Origin: Plectrocnemia conspersa | Lineage: Eukaryota; Arthropoda; Insecta; Trichoptera; Polycentropodidae | DNA length: 64,000 bases | Direction of reading: 5' to 3' | Assembly: GCA_009617715.1 (NCBI GenBank) | Contig: VTFK01000212.1 | Coordinates: forward strand, 1-64,000 | Notes under the pieces: generated by a model | What the model was told of the DNA's origin: nothing | Databases searched by the model: none | The model's input: the letters and a program-made list of their open reading frames with translations, nothing else | Program-made: the position numbers and the translations under genes | Shown here: piece by piece, positions 45,201-58,206 of the stretch | Layout: the number at the start of each line of letters is the position of its first letter | Position numbering within the stretch: the first letter of the stretch is position 1

Positions 45201-48200
45201 TTAGTTGTGTTTAATTTATTTTATTAAGTTATACATAATTAACAATATTCACAACCAAAATAAAACCGAAACAATATTTTTTACAACACATGTGTCTCTA
45301 TCTAGAATGTGAACAAGGGAACTGCATTTAATAAAAGGCAAGCTTCAAATATCTGGGTATACATCTAGCTTGCTGAAATTGCGGCCCTAAGACTGATATT
45401 TTATAACAAAAAAAACATAAAACTTTTATATATAAATAGCTAATTAAACCGGTATCAAGTAACACTTATACTTTTAATTCGTAACTTCAATTCGTTCAAA
45501 ATAAAGCAATATATAAAATTTAACACACCTTCTTAAAATAATTAAAAAAAAGTTTATATAGCTGTAGATTTCTTATATCAGAAATTGTCATAATTAAACC
45601 GAAATTATAAACTGATTATAAATTATCAAAACACATCTTACTTTAACAGCATTATTTTAATTTTTAGTAGCCTTAGTTTCCTAATTACGTAAAAAGTACT
45701 AAATAGTTTTAGGCTTTGTTATTAAATAATAAATAAATGAATTTTTTTATTAAATCTGTAAGAAGTTTCTGTATTTTTGCTTTAAATTAACTCATATTTT
45801 TATTACAATTAGTTTTATTTATTTTGTAATTTTCTTGTAAGCTAGAAAATCGTTATAACTTTTAATCGTTAAAAATTTTCTTTATTTTTCAATCTATAAT
45901 ATATGTTTATACAAAAAATAACTGCATTTTTTAATTTTCTTTATAAATTAATAATATAATAAATATACATAACTTTTCTAATAATATCTACAATAATAAT
46001 AATTTATTTTATTTTTTATTATTTATCTTTTACATATTATACTAATATTTTTATATACAAACAGTGTAATTTATTTAAAAAAAAAAAAAATATAGAAAGC
46101 TAAAATAAATTAAAGAAACATAGCAGACTATACAGCAATATGCATGTTATTAGAAAGTTCTTCTGTATGTGATTTAACCCGTTGCGATCTCGATGCTGTG
46201 CTTAGACCTAGAAGTTTGGTGATTTTAATCGGAGATTGGAATTGTTTCGATTCGATTTTATATATTTTATTAGTTAAAAATAATACTCAGATTTTGGATA
46301 TAAAACGCATCTAGGCTCTGCTCAAATTTCTTTTTTGTATTTTTATACAATGAAGGATGAGGTCGAGGCTATCCCTAAATTTTATACTATGCTGATTGGA
46401 TGAGTTTCAATAATATTTTTGCGCCCAACGGATACTAAAATAATCGATTTTTATATACATACTCTTATTAAACTTACTTAATAAATTAACATATCTAAAG
46501 AAAACAGTAACAAAAAAATTCTGCAATTAAAAAAATTGATTTAGTATTTGTACAAAAAAAACAATTTTTGCGTAAAATTATTAAATTAAAACCAAGAAAT
46601 AATTTATTATAGTTAACAACAAAATCACTTAAAAAATAGTACAGAGAAGTTTCACTGTTAAAAACTAGAATTATCATAGCTTATACAGATAAGGGAAAAA
46701 CATAAATGCTAGCTGATGCATTTTCTATATCGTACGAAACCATTTAAAAATCTCGAAATTTCTAACATACTAAAACTGAAACTAAAGATAATAAATTAAA
46801 AATAAAAAAAAAATTATCCCTAATAGATAACGCTAAAGTTATTGAAAAATAAAAAAACTCTGGAATTGTCAAATCAGATAAAATAGTAATAAAATATTTT
46901 CTTAAAATATGAATTCATAACACTTTTACGTTTGCCTATATTTTGGGTATTTCCAGGCTAACCTCTTTATTTTCACTATTTTCTTCTTGAACATAGCAAC
47001 GTTTTTTTTTGATAGATGCCATTTTGTAACCGAATATAATATACTTAAGATATCTGTTTTTTAACTATGTTTTTGGAATCGTCGTAATATACTAAAAATA
47101 AAGCCTATCTATAATGAAATTGTACAAAATCATAGTAACAAAAATTGTTATATTCAGCATCATACATATCTAAAATATATATAAATTATTTTATATAATA
47201 CAATATATAGTTTTAATGTCGTGAGGTTTTTTAATTTTTAAATAGCTCTATATTGAAACAATATGACAAACACAGCAGAGATATTTACATGGTTCTTTCA
47301 AAAAATTATAGATATTGCGAACCTTTTTACGATTGAAACTGTGGTAGTTATTTTATTAAAAAAAACTGTTTTATCCCGTATAAACGATATTTATAATTTA
47401 AAAAAAATATTTTTTTATTAGAAACATTTTTTCTTTAAATAGTTTTTATCTAGAATTTTATTCGACTAAGTAAAGATTTTTTTATGCATATCTGATATTT
47501 AAAATAAACGGTACATCAGGCTAACTATAAAAATTAACCAAGATATGTACAATATTTATTTTCGGAACAACTTTTATGTCTAAATGATTAAAAACAATAA
47601 AATTATCGTATCCGCAAAAACTGTTGTATTTCACATATTTAATTTTAAAAAACGTTTACTATCTCTTTAATTTAAAATATATAAATACTTAATAGACAAA
47701 CACGTAAATTAAATTAAATTTTTAATATTAATGATAATAAATATTAATTTCACATATCTGGATGTATATTGTTTAGTGAAGTTACAATTTTACTAACTGT
47801 TTCAGTTAAATTATATACTGAATACAGTTTTACCGATATTTACAAATATTTTATAAGATATGCTAGAAAAAGTGGTAACGCTTAACAGAGCTTAAAATAT
47901 TTTTTTACAACGGTCCTATTTGGCTGTTATCGATTTAAGTTTTTACACACACTTTTAACTGAACTTTCATTAACTACAAGTTATGCTAAATTGTGTGTAT
48001 TGCCAGCCACAAATATTTAATTTACATATTACGATTAAGCATTAAATATTTGCTATTACAGATATAAAATGCCTACATCTAAAAATTAAAAAAAAAATGT
48101 TATTTCTGATTATCATTTCATATTTTTATAGGGCCAATTTTGGGCTTTGTAGGGAGTCTTTGATCTAGTTAATTCAAGTGTTTCAGAAATCTTAATTCAA

Positions 48201-48690
48201 ACGTGCGTAATTAACAAAGATTAGCGTTACGTGTTTGTTTAAACGTACATATCGCACAATGTGGGTTCGTGCCTGAGGTTTTGCTGTGTGAGCGTGATTG
48301 ATTCATAATCTGTCTTAATGTTTGTTCATACGCTAGTATCGGTCGTATACATAATAGGCACTGACATACATACACAAATTTGGATATGTGCTAATATCGT
48401 ACTAGTTAAGCAATCAACGGAGAGTACTATAAAATATACCTTAAGTTTGTTTCAAATTTTATTAGAATTTATAAAAAAAATACTTTTACCAGTTACACTA
48501 AAGTAGTATAGACATATGAAATTTAACTTTGTGGTCTAACAATACCTAACCTCGACCAAGTCACAAGTCAGGAATCTAGGGTCATGGTAGTCGATAATAT
48601 TTTCATTGTTTCATATGATCTCTTTTTAGATATCTGAGGCAAGCTTTCTATTACACTGTGTATCCGATTCGTATTATTCTCTTTCATAAT
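45201..48690. other. very AT-rich DNA, nothing recognised
   Basis: Long, nearly featureless AT-rich stretch with many A and T runs. No coding, RNA or repeat-family signal seen. Confidence 0.5.
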
Positions 48691-49090
48691 CCAATATCAC
48701 TTTGACTTACATCTAACGTTTGCGAAAAATCACTTCATAGACATTAATTAGACGTGAACGATCGTAGACGTGGCGTAATAATCGCGAATCGAAGCGAAAA
48801 ACACCCGTAGCCGGGTCCATCAATCACAAGCTTTGCGAACAAATTGTACCGGAAAGGCTTGTTGGCTCTTCCGGAGCGCTAACAGGTGCCCGACGCTATC
48901 GTATCCGGCGCTAAAGACGCCGGCGCGGCGTCGTAATGCCCGGCGGCACGCGATGCTTTTCCACTCGCTTAGACGCTCTCGCACAGGAAAACCCCCATCT
49001 TTGCCTATTATTTTTATCGAAAGGTGCTTATTGGTTGTGCTACGCCGTATCCTGAATACTAAAGAACTGGTCAGCCTACGTACCTAAGCA
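48691..49090. other. strongly GC-rich island
   Basis: The most GC-rich noncoding-looking block of this half (GCCGGCGCGGCGTCGTAATG, CCGGAGCGCTAACAGGTGCC). An 84-codon plus frame (48833-49087) is rich in Arg and Leu without a domain, as expected by chance in GC-rich DNA. Candidate regulatory island. Confidence 0.35.
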
Positions 49091-51840
49091 CAACTTAGCA
49101 TGAATTGTTATCAGCGCATTGGTCTAGAGACCGTAACTGTATGCTATACTTGTTTTAACTTGATCGGTTTAGGCAGTGCTGTGCTACTTCTGTTTGTGTA
49201 AGATGATATTTTGTTTCACTCAAGTTATCTGTCACTGAGATCTTGACAAATGTAGTCTCTATCGAGAAATATGGCATCGATTGCATCAAAGTTCCTAAAG
49301 CCATCAAACTGTGAAAACCACCTGCACACTTTTTTTTATAGCTTAGCAATTTCAAACAAACGTGAACACATGTGCAATTTAAGGCCACTTACAGTATTTT
49401 TTACAAGAGTGTAAAAAATATCTCATGATTAAGCAATTCATTTTTTAATTATAATTTCTTTTTGGATCACCAAATACCACAATAATCCCAAGATTGGTAA
49501 TTACTAAAAAGTACCGCTAAAAAACTACACTTTGTTTGGAAAAGATACGCGCTAGACAATACGTTTCAGCCTGTGCATAATACTATTGTTATTTCACACT
49601 TTAGTTAACAATCGCCAGTATATTTATCAAGAGATTATATTGTATATATTCGTGATCTTTAATTTATTTTAATTTTATTATCATATTCTATTTTTTTTAA
49701 ATAAATTACTTTATTTTTATATAAATCTACTATTTCTAAACTTGATTTGCTATTAATATTTTACTTTTGTTAAAGGTATTGCATGAAAAAAAACATTAAT
49801 TTTCATTCCGGCTTTTTTTTATTTTATTGGCTTTTTTTTAAATATTCTGATTTCATGTTGTAATTGGATTTAAAAAAACCTTTAATAAATAAATGGTTAT
49901 ATTGTTCTGATAAATATTTTTTTACTTTAAGTAGCCTTCGGTTTATAAAATTGTACTGTTTCGTAGACTGAAAAAAGGTCGCGAGCAACGGTTATCTTTC
50001 AGCAAAGCAAAGCAAACAATAAAAGCTACGAATCGTATTGGAGGAACTGTAAGCCAAGTCGGTGTCTGCCGGCGAGACCTTACTTTCTTTTTACTGAAAG
50101 AAGTTAAGACCTGGATAAAAAGGCTTATTTTGACAGAACAGACTCGGGAACATAAATAAAGGTAAATGCGACGGTCTTTGGTCTACTGCAGCGCAATCGA
50201 ATTTTTGGGACATTTCATTCAAGACAATTGTATAATATACAATTCTATGTCTTATTATAATATACTTTATTTACTATACAAATATGAATCTAAAAAAGGT
50301 GCATACAAAGTAATAACTCTACTAACAACTATTAACTTTTAATAACATTGTAATATAAAAATATATAAAAAATGTTAAAAATAAAACAATGTACGACTGT
50401 TAATTTGCCACTAACATTTTATATGCTACGTTTTTGTTAAATGTCGATACTTAAATATGTTCAATATAACTTTTGAGTTTTTGTTGTAACTACATCAGAT
50501 TATTTTTAGTTTATTAAAACCTTAATTTTGGGTTCCAGGTATTGAATACAAATTTTATTTACTATGATTTTTTTTTTTATTGTTCTGATATATTGAGCAT
50601 AGTATTGTATACTTTGAATAATTTATTAATGTAACGAATAAAGACAAATGTTTTTGTATGTATTATATATACATACGTCTAACATAGCTCAAGTAAATAC
50701 ATATCTTTTAAATATAACGATTTAATTACGTTTCCTTCGACACCCATATAAGATTCCAAAATAATTTATGAAGTATTGCTGCTTTTTTTATTTATGCAAT
50801 ATTAATGAGAATATTGTTGCGATACAAATACAGGAAATAATAAAATACAACGATAGGAATCCACATCACTACAATTTAACGCCTTCAAACACGCTAAAAA
50901 TAAAATGGGTGAAATTTTTCACTCAATTTATCAAGTTTTATTTAAAAAATTGTAATAAACGTTAATTTTATTATACCTTAATATTAATATTAAAATAATA
51001 TTTTAATTTAATATAAATATTATAAGAATACTTTTAGACATTTATTTATTCGATTGCACGTAAATGGAACTACGTATTTGCTTAAACACTTGAGATATGA
51101 TAGAATTGTAGCGTTATTTGAAATTTAAATATTATATAAAATTATGTTATTATAAAAATAAAAAAAAAATATTTAAAAGCTTTTATTCCTTAAAAATACA
51201 GAGCGTTTGAAATAACCAAGAATAATATTAGAATACATGTTTAAAGTACACTGTTATTATAGTAATACCAATAAAAACTTGTTTATACAGTTTAATTGGA
51301 TATTTTAAATTTCTGAACGAGATGAAAAATTTCACATTTTTTAAACGTCTAGGTTTGCAAGATAAGTATTCTTCGATTATATGTAATATAAAATTTTATG
51401 CCGATATAAAAAAAATATAGTTTTTATATGAGGTTTATTAACCAGACATATATTATAAATTGACACATTGACTGTGATAAAAAAAATTGTCTTATATTAC
51501 GCGTTAAAAGCGCAATAAACAGAAATGTGATTTATTGTACAAAAATAATATTTAAATAGCTTTTTCTAATATAAAAAAACAATACTTATTTTATTGTTTT
51601 GCTTAAATAGCATTAATTATTCATGATACATAAATATATGTTTTTTATGAATTGGAAAAGTTTTTGTTTAATAACTAAATAAACACCCATGCTATCTACA
51701 AATATTATCTGTGAATCATTACGTCTTTTGGACAAATTGTCTCCATAAAATCACACCCTGACATACCCAGCATGTGATACAATTAGGGTAAAACATATTT
51801 TTTTCACCTCCATCGTAATTTCATGACACCTGCTCGTGAT
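49091..51840. other. AT-rich DNA with island 49980-50230
   Basis: The small island includes AAGTCGGTGTCTGCCGGCGA. No gene, repeat or RNA recognised elsewhere. Confidence 0.4.
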
Positions 51841-52340
51841 AAATTATCAAGCGTGTATAAATAGCTATATTTTCTTAAATAAACGAGCGCTTTCGGATAT
51901 TTCAGCCAACTAATAAGCCAAATTGCGTATCATATTTCGCTCCTCGCGCGTTCACCAAACGGTAGGCATTTATATATAGATGCTATATGTATATAGTACA
52001 TATATAGTTTTAGCATGAAATTGAATTTTCCCATCCCGGAATGAATATTCTCAGGCCCGGGGCGATTTTTCAGCGTCTCCATAAAGGCGTCGTTGTTTTT
52101 CCAACGCATTTCTGTTTTCCAGCGGTAAATTATCAGGCCCGTAGAGCAGCGCGTCGTCTTGTCGACCATTCATCAGCTCCCTAGCGAAAACAACCCCCAA
52201 ACCACCACCTGCCCTACTCTTGCATTCGAAACGGGTGCCATACAAATGTGTGCGAATATCGGCTGGCTGGCTGACACCTAACGGTCTAAATCGGATGTTG
52301 TTGCCCGATAGTTAACATCACCATTTACGACCCCTGCCTT
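51841..52340. other. GC-richer island with minus frames
   Basis: Minus frames of 79 (52169-51930) and 64 codons (52245-52051). The latter reads VFARELMNGRQDDALLYGPD and NLPLENRNALEKQRRLYGDA, fairly protein-like but unrecognised. It may be an exon relic or a conserved noncoding island. Confidence 0.3.
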
Positions 52341-53519
52341 TTTTTACAATCTTATGTAATTTAAATTTATTTATTTATTCGGTGTGTATATTGTTTTTAG
52401 CTAAATTTTGATGTTGGGTTATGATAAATATTATTACTATTATATAATGTGCATCCTAAGTGAGGAGTGCATCATAAAAAAAATAAGGAACTGTCAAAAA
52501 TTCCCCAAATATATGTTAAATTTTTTTTATTACGATAGTCCATATGTAGCATAGACTTGACTATAGTTTTTGGTGGTAAATGATTAATAATAATAAATCA
52601 TATCTGACTATTTATGTTTTTATACTTATGACACGATGAACATTTTAAAAAATATTTTTAAGGATCGAGATACACGTAATTGAGACCATTTTTATTTTCT
52701 GCCGTTGGCAAACTTTTTTTTTAAAAAACATAGCTTTAAAATTATCTTTTTTATAGTAAAAATCTGATGAGCTACATAAACGCAGATATTTACAAAATAA
52801 AAGATTTTTCCACGATGTAAGAAGATAATATTTTTTGACAGTAATATTATTTGTGTGCCCGGCGAGATATTGTAGATCACAGTGGTTGCAAAAATTTATG
52901 CAAATAACAAAGGAAACACGTTGCTTCGAGTAACAGTGTTAGTTTAGTAGGAAATTCCATTTTTTTCTACTTACCCGAGGATTTGCATGGATAAGGCTGA
53001 ATAAAAAGAGCCAACTTCGTAGGCATTTTCAAGTTGCCCATGTAAGAATATTCGTTCTCCATAAAAAACAATATTACACAAAAAATGGCCTCGTTGATTG
53101 GGTCAAATGGAAAAATATGAATATGAATTTATCAACGAATACATATGCGGGTATATGTATGTGTACTATAAATACTCGAGATTTATTGTGTGAAGTTTTG
53201 TTACTGCCGCTAGAAATTGCCTTCCGATACGAGACCGAAATAATGCGAAATGTGCATTTTGTGGAAATAATATTGTTTTATTTTATTTTCAAAAGAAAAA
53301 AGATATCTATAAATATTATTTAATAATATTTAAAATAATACAAGGAATTTATGATTTATTTACATTTTTATAAAAATGCAATCAGTCCATTTAGACAATA
53401 TAGTAGCAATTTTAATAAAATATTTATATTTCCTTTTTCTCTTCATTCTCCCAGCAACTAGGCACTTGGGAAAAAATAAAAATAACACGTAAAACGTCAC
53501 CTACTGGAGGCTTTCCTTA
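52341..53519. other. AT-rich DNA, nothing recognised
   Basis: No coding or repeat signal, apart from the AT-rich approach to the LTR-like block. Confidence 0.4.
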
Positions 53520-54035
53520 AATAATTACCATAAAATTACAGTATGTTTACGAGCGTGACATTTCTCGCGATGAAGATGTAGGTGGCGCAGGCGGTGATGG
53601 CCGGGTTCTTAGGCTGCGTGCGGCGAGTGTCAGGTGTGATCTTCAGCTCTGTCGGTGAGGGCGCGTAGCTGGTTCCTCAGGATGACTGCTGGTAGATCTT
53701 GGCTCTCTGGTCGTCTGCGTCACTGGCTCTGCTGTCTGGGCCGTGCCTCAACCGTCTCGTATCTCGGATAGTCTGCCCTCTCCTCGTCGGAGTCCGGGCT
53801 TATATTCTTTAAGGGGATGCACGCTAGATGGCCAATCGCGATTGTGCATCGATGTCCTAGCCAATCGCTGCAGTGACTTCTTAGAATTCGAGAAATCGGA
53901 TGTTGCGTTTTCAATAGCCAGTTTTTTGGTGGCTCCAGACGTGGTGATTGATTGCGTCTGTACTGTTTTGTCACAAAAAGGATTCTCTTAACGACCCGTG
54001 TTGTGTGTAGTCACGGTCATTAACAATGGGACAAT
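53520..54035 (-). mobile_element. probable solo LTR of an LTR retrotransposon
   Basis: A sharply GC-richer block in AT-rich DNA. On the minus strand it starts near TGTCCCATTGTTAATGACCG, carries a TATA box (AAAGAATATAAGCCCGGACT, at about 53796-53815), then a GC-rich transcribed-leader-like region. TG at the start, TATA about 220 bp in and no internal gag/pol nearby fit a solo LTR. No 4-5-bp target duplication could be fixed, so the downstream edge is uncertain. The 82-84-codon frames on both strands are not genes. Confidence 0.45.
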
Positions 54036-56255
54036 CGCCCTTTTAAATGTGCTTATATGTGTGGTCGCCATACTTCACAGTCTGTAGGAAATAATATCGT
54101 ATGGTTCTTTCTGTAGTTTCATTAGAATCTTCCATTGGATTGGAAAGTAGTTTAATATAATTACTAAGTTGAATAGGATGGTCACTATTCTGATGACTTT
54201 CACCAGTAATTATTTTATTACTTTGCCGCTGTTTATGTCATTTAATGTTGTCTTCTTAACATTCATTTAATTAGGAATTTTTGAAATTAATTTTTATCTG
54301 TAAAGTTGTCATTAAAAATCGTAAATTTTAATTTTGCTATTTTGATCTTAACTTTGAGAAATGATTTAAACGTATTAACTAAGTCTCTGAACCATTTTTT
54401 TTAAAATATTATAATTTAACGAATAAAATAGTAATCAGTTATAATTTATTAGCTCTAGTTTTGATTAAGAATATTTTAATGACGCACTTTTTAAAAATGT
54501 CACATTTAAAATAAATTGAAACGTCTATTTTTAACAAAAAAATTATGTGACGTATATTTATTATTCAATCAGCACTATAAACCAGTAGTATAAGACGGTG
54601 ACTAATACCTAAAGGACCTGTGTTCGAATTATTTATGAACCTTAGTGTATTACAATTACCCATGTGTCTGGGGCACCAGAATTAGTGAATAATAAATAGT
54701 TATAAATCCTATCTATCATTACAGATCAGGTTTTTATAATCTTTCACATCAATATTGTGATGAACCATTAAAATTAGTCTTTCATATTAAAATATATTCA
54801 TAAAATATATGTTACTTATTTACAGCCTGATTTAGGTTTAGTGCCTTAATAATTTTTTATATGTGTTGATTGTGTATACTTTGCAGTTACACACCATTCT
54901 ATTGTCTATCATGTTATTACTAAAGATTTACAATAAATAAATAAATCATATAAATTTATAAAATTGGTGTCTCATATTAATAATAAATATTAAAACTAAC
55001 TAGAGACCAACGTAATATCACGTGCTTTTGTATTACAATATAAATTTGTATTATTAAAAATATTACTAATAATACTAGTCCAGACTTTTTTATATGAAAA
55101 TCAAAAAATCACCTTTAATATGTAGTAACATTCGACTTAACAGTGCGATCAAATAGCTATAAGTATAAATTATTTAATAAAATAAGTTTGCTTAGTAATA
55201 TCAGTACGTCAAAATTCACTGTCACGCATAGAATTGATGTATTGGCAGATTGAATTGAAATTGATTGAACGCGCCAAGTTATTTCAATATATGCGATATG
55301 TTTCGACAAATCACAAATATCTTTGACACTGCACAATTTTGTGCGTGAATTTGACTAAATAAAATAAGACAATATTTTGCGTGACTATGAATTCTTAGAT
55401 TTACAGCTAAAAAATAGTTCATTGCAGTAAAAAATTTAGGAAAATAATTTTTGGGTTTGATGCTAAATGTTGCTGAGCTTTACAGCATTTTGAGCATTTT
55501 GAAAAATATATATATTTAATCTATTCCGCAACATCTTTGCCACACTAGAATATTTGTTTATACATTATTACTTTTTATATGTACAAATTTAGTAACTATC
55601 TTGTGTTAATATGTATACTTAATTAGTCGTCGGTCTTTCACTATCGTGAGGTACCGCAGCTTTCGAGTGTTTGATTACCGGACATTCACCTTTTTTGTTT
55701 TAATTATAAATTTTGATTTGTTTTTTACTAGTTTTAGTATTTATCTGTTAAATTTATACAAATAAACACTGTGTGGCTGTGCATTATATAGTAGAGTCTT
55801 AGCTGTTTCTAATGAGCAGAAGTGGACACTAGTGGGTAAAAGCACTATTTACTTTAAAAATAATATTATTTTGTTAAAAAATTTTTTCATTGGAGTATTT
55901 TTTTAAGTAAAGATTTTATTGAGTAGCAGCGGACTAGTAGCATTTTTTCTGCATAGCAAAATTATTACTTTTTTTCTGACGCCAGTCGACAAAACATACT
56001 TCCGCTCCGCCTCTGTGTTTTTAGTCGCTACTCCAGGTGACCTAACTGCATCGATTCCAACAGTTTTAATATGCAGCAGATTATTATTATTCGTTTCTTT
56101 CTTAATATATTGTAAAACAATAAGATTGTCTTAATCTCAGGCAATGCGTATATGGATCGTTTATATAATATAAAGTAATATTTTTTAACCACTGATAAGA
56201 TCGTTTCTGGAATGTAGGCATTCATATAATCGTAAGTATACATAGGCATAATTTT
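54036..56255. other. AT-rich DNA, nothing firm
   Basis: Around 54580-54680 a weak tRNA-promoter-like pair of words (AGTAGTATAAGACGG, GTGTTCGAATT) could be a SINE head. 55920-56130 has a 71-codon frame without a domain. Confidence 0.35.
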
Positions 56256-57000
56256 TCAAGACCCCATTAAAGCGGTTCGGCGCATCGCCCCAGAGATCGT
56301 TACCTTGCAAATCGGACCAATAAATCAAACGCGGCCCAGCAGGGGCTCATTATTGAGAGTCGAAACTGACCAGCGGTCACCCTAAAGCACCCCGACCCCA
56401 AAATAAGGGTTCGAATAAGCCTTCGACTGCTTGCGAATTCCAGAAAGGCTCGCTCTTAAAATAGATAGAAAGTTGAGATGGCCTCTCCGATCTGAGGAAT
56501 GGAGATCGGCCCAGCCTAAGATAATAGGGTCACGCTTATATCATCCGAGATAAACCGAAATTATGCCGTACATAAATAAATTGAGATTACCGCGCGAGGA
56601 TAATCCACGTTATATTGTATAATATTATAAAACGTCGTACACAAATTGCATTTTAACTGAACGTTTATTTATTGTTATTATGGCCGCGAAGTTGGCGGCG
56701 CCTCCAAGGCGGAAACTTTACCGGCACGATTTTACCAATTAAAATAATAACCGCGGAAATATAGGGGGAATCTCTCAATTGCTTCAATTAACCGAGGTGA
56801 TCAGGCGGAACGGTGCTAAGACATAATGGAAGTCAAGAATTATCTCCATTCAGACGTTCTATTAACTCCAAGTTAAGCCCATAAAGAGCATTACAATGAA
56901 CAGTTCGAGACGAAGAGACGCGATTCTACTTTGAAATTGAACTATCTAATTACATCGATTACATCGACGAACGCTTCGTAATGAGATAACTAATTATGAA
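56256..57000. other. large GC-richer island, candidate conserved noncoding DNA
   Basis: About 750 bp of non-repetitive, moderate-GC sequence (GCGCATCGCCCCAGAGATCG, AAGTTGGCGGCGCCTCCAAG, GAGATTACCGCGCGAGGATA) with short stop-to-stop frames on both strands. This composition in an AT-rich desert is typical of conserved regulatory elements of insect genomes; conservation is untested. Confidence 0.35.
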
Positions 57001-57562
57001 TTTTGCTACCGTGCAAAACATAACTTAGACTATAGATGATAATATTTTTAAGTAGTTAGTGTTCTTATATTATTTCAAATGTTTTACTACAAAGCACAAA
57101 AGCGAAAACGTTCCTAAACGTAAAACGACCAAAACGTAAAAGTTAAACCTTTGATGAAAACAATGAATAAAAGACTAATTAGTAAAATTTTATGTATGTG
57201 CAAAGTGTTATGTCATTAAAAATATTTTTATATTCAAATTAAAAAAATAACGTTTTATTATAACAATCGCTTTATATATTATAAGCACTATTGTATCTAT
57301 TCTGCATATTTTTTTAGTATTAAAATTCATTTTTAAAATGTATATGTTGCTTTTAATATTATTCTGATATTAATAAATAAGCATTCAAAGGGTTAAATAC
57401 TATTAAAATAACCTTTTTTGTGCATAAAAAGTGCAATAAACAGGGCTAAGACAATCGTACGCACCGGGAGAGACGATTAACTGATTTAAGATGACGAACA
57501 ACCAGACCGAGACCGAGAACAAACAACAACAATCAGCCACAGGACATCGCTTCTCCGAAAGC
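57001..57562. other. AT-rich DNA, then putative 3' UTR of the minus exon
   Basis: 57420-57562 would be the 3' untranslated part of the minus-strand exon. A 40-codon plus ORF (57491-57613, MTNNQTETENKQQQ...) lies antisense to it and is probably a shadow. Confidence 0.35.
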
Positions 57563-57695
57563 TCATCCATCAGCATCTTCAAAATCCAACTCGACAATAT
57601 TTTGCTCTGGTAAATTGTACAGCTTAACTGAATAAACTGTTACCAGATTTCCTTCATCTATTTTGGCTACAAAGTCACATTCCTTCGGTCTCAAA
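57563..57695 (-). CDS. probable last coding exon, unknown protein
   Basis: On the minus strand, ATTTTTTACAG is a good pyrimidine-rich splice acceptor at 57696/57695. One base of phase then gives 43 codons to a TGA at 57563-57565: LRPKECDFVAKIDEGNLVTV, YSVKLYNLPEQNIVELDFED, ADG. Even amino-acid use, a clean acceptor and an acidic C-terminal tail argue for a real terminal exon. The protein was not recognised and no upstream exon was found between here and 64000. If real, its gene lies mostly beyond the window's right edge or across a long intron. Confidence 0.5.
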
Positions 57696-57699
57696 CTGT

Positions 57700-58017
57700 A
57701 AAAAATATTTTTAATTACTTTTTTGTACAATTAAATCAATGCTACTAAACTGTAATTATCAGAATATGTTAGTTATCTATTTCATTTATAAATCGCGTTA
57801 CGTAATATTCTATGATCTGATCTAAGAGTTTAGTTTAATATTGTTTTTAAGACTAGATTTGCATCCTATAAGAATTTTTTCTTTAATTAAATCTGATCCA
57901 GAAAAATAAATTAACTTTAGTTTGCTTATTAAACCTTTAGTCCAGATCGAGCAAACTAAAATTTTTGACTTTCAACAAGGATGATCATGAACGCTGGGAC
58001 ACCTTAATTAGATTTAA
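57700..58017. other. AT-rich DNA, nothing firm
   Basis: Near 57975-58010 one frame reads FNKDDHERWDTLIRFKI, just before the open stretch at 58018; the two may belong to one decayed frame. Confidence 0.3.
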
Positions 58018-58206
58018 AATCAGAATATAGCATATTTAGCAAACGGGTCAGATTTTTTTAACCTGTTGGAAAATGGCGATGATGCTGTTTCAGCTCATCG
58101 CCAAAAGCTAAAAGTGGTCGTACCATTTTTAGCTAAGGAATTTACAGATTTTTTAACGAATTTTTTAAAAAAAAAAAAAAAGCTATTATCTTGTAAAACG
58201 ACCTAG
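58018..58206 (+). other. 62-codon protein-like open stretch, unrecognised
   Basis: The plus frame from 58018 to a TAG at 58204 reads IAYLANGSDFFNLLENGDDA, VSAHRQKLKVVVPFLAKEF and TDFLTNFL, then a Lys run from a long A run. No ATG opens it. The wording is protein-like, perhaps a gag/ORF1 or transposase piece, but I cannot name the family. Confidence 0.35.

Noticed and set aside
48833..49087. 84-codon Arg/Leu-rich frame
   Set aside because: Chance open frame in a GC-rich island; no motif.
53720..53991. 82-84-codon frames on both strands
   Set aside because: Explained by low stop density in the GC-rich LTR-like block.
54580..54680. tRNA-promoter-like words
   Set aside because: A-box match is poor and no cloverleaf could be drawn; too weak for a feature of its own.
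57491..57613. 40-codon plus ORF MTNNQTETENKQQQ with a GT after CTCTG
   Set aside because: It lies antisense to the more convincing minus exon and its 3' part; low-complexity N-terminus. Not excluded as a first exon.
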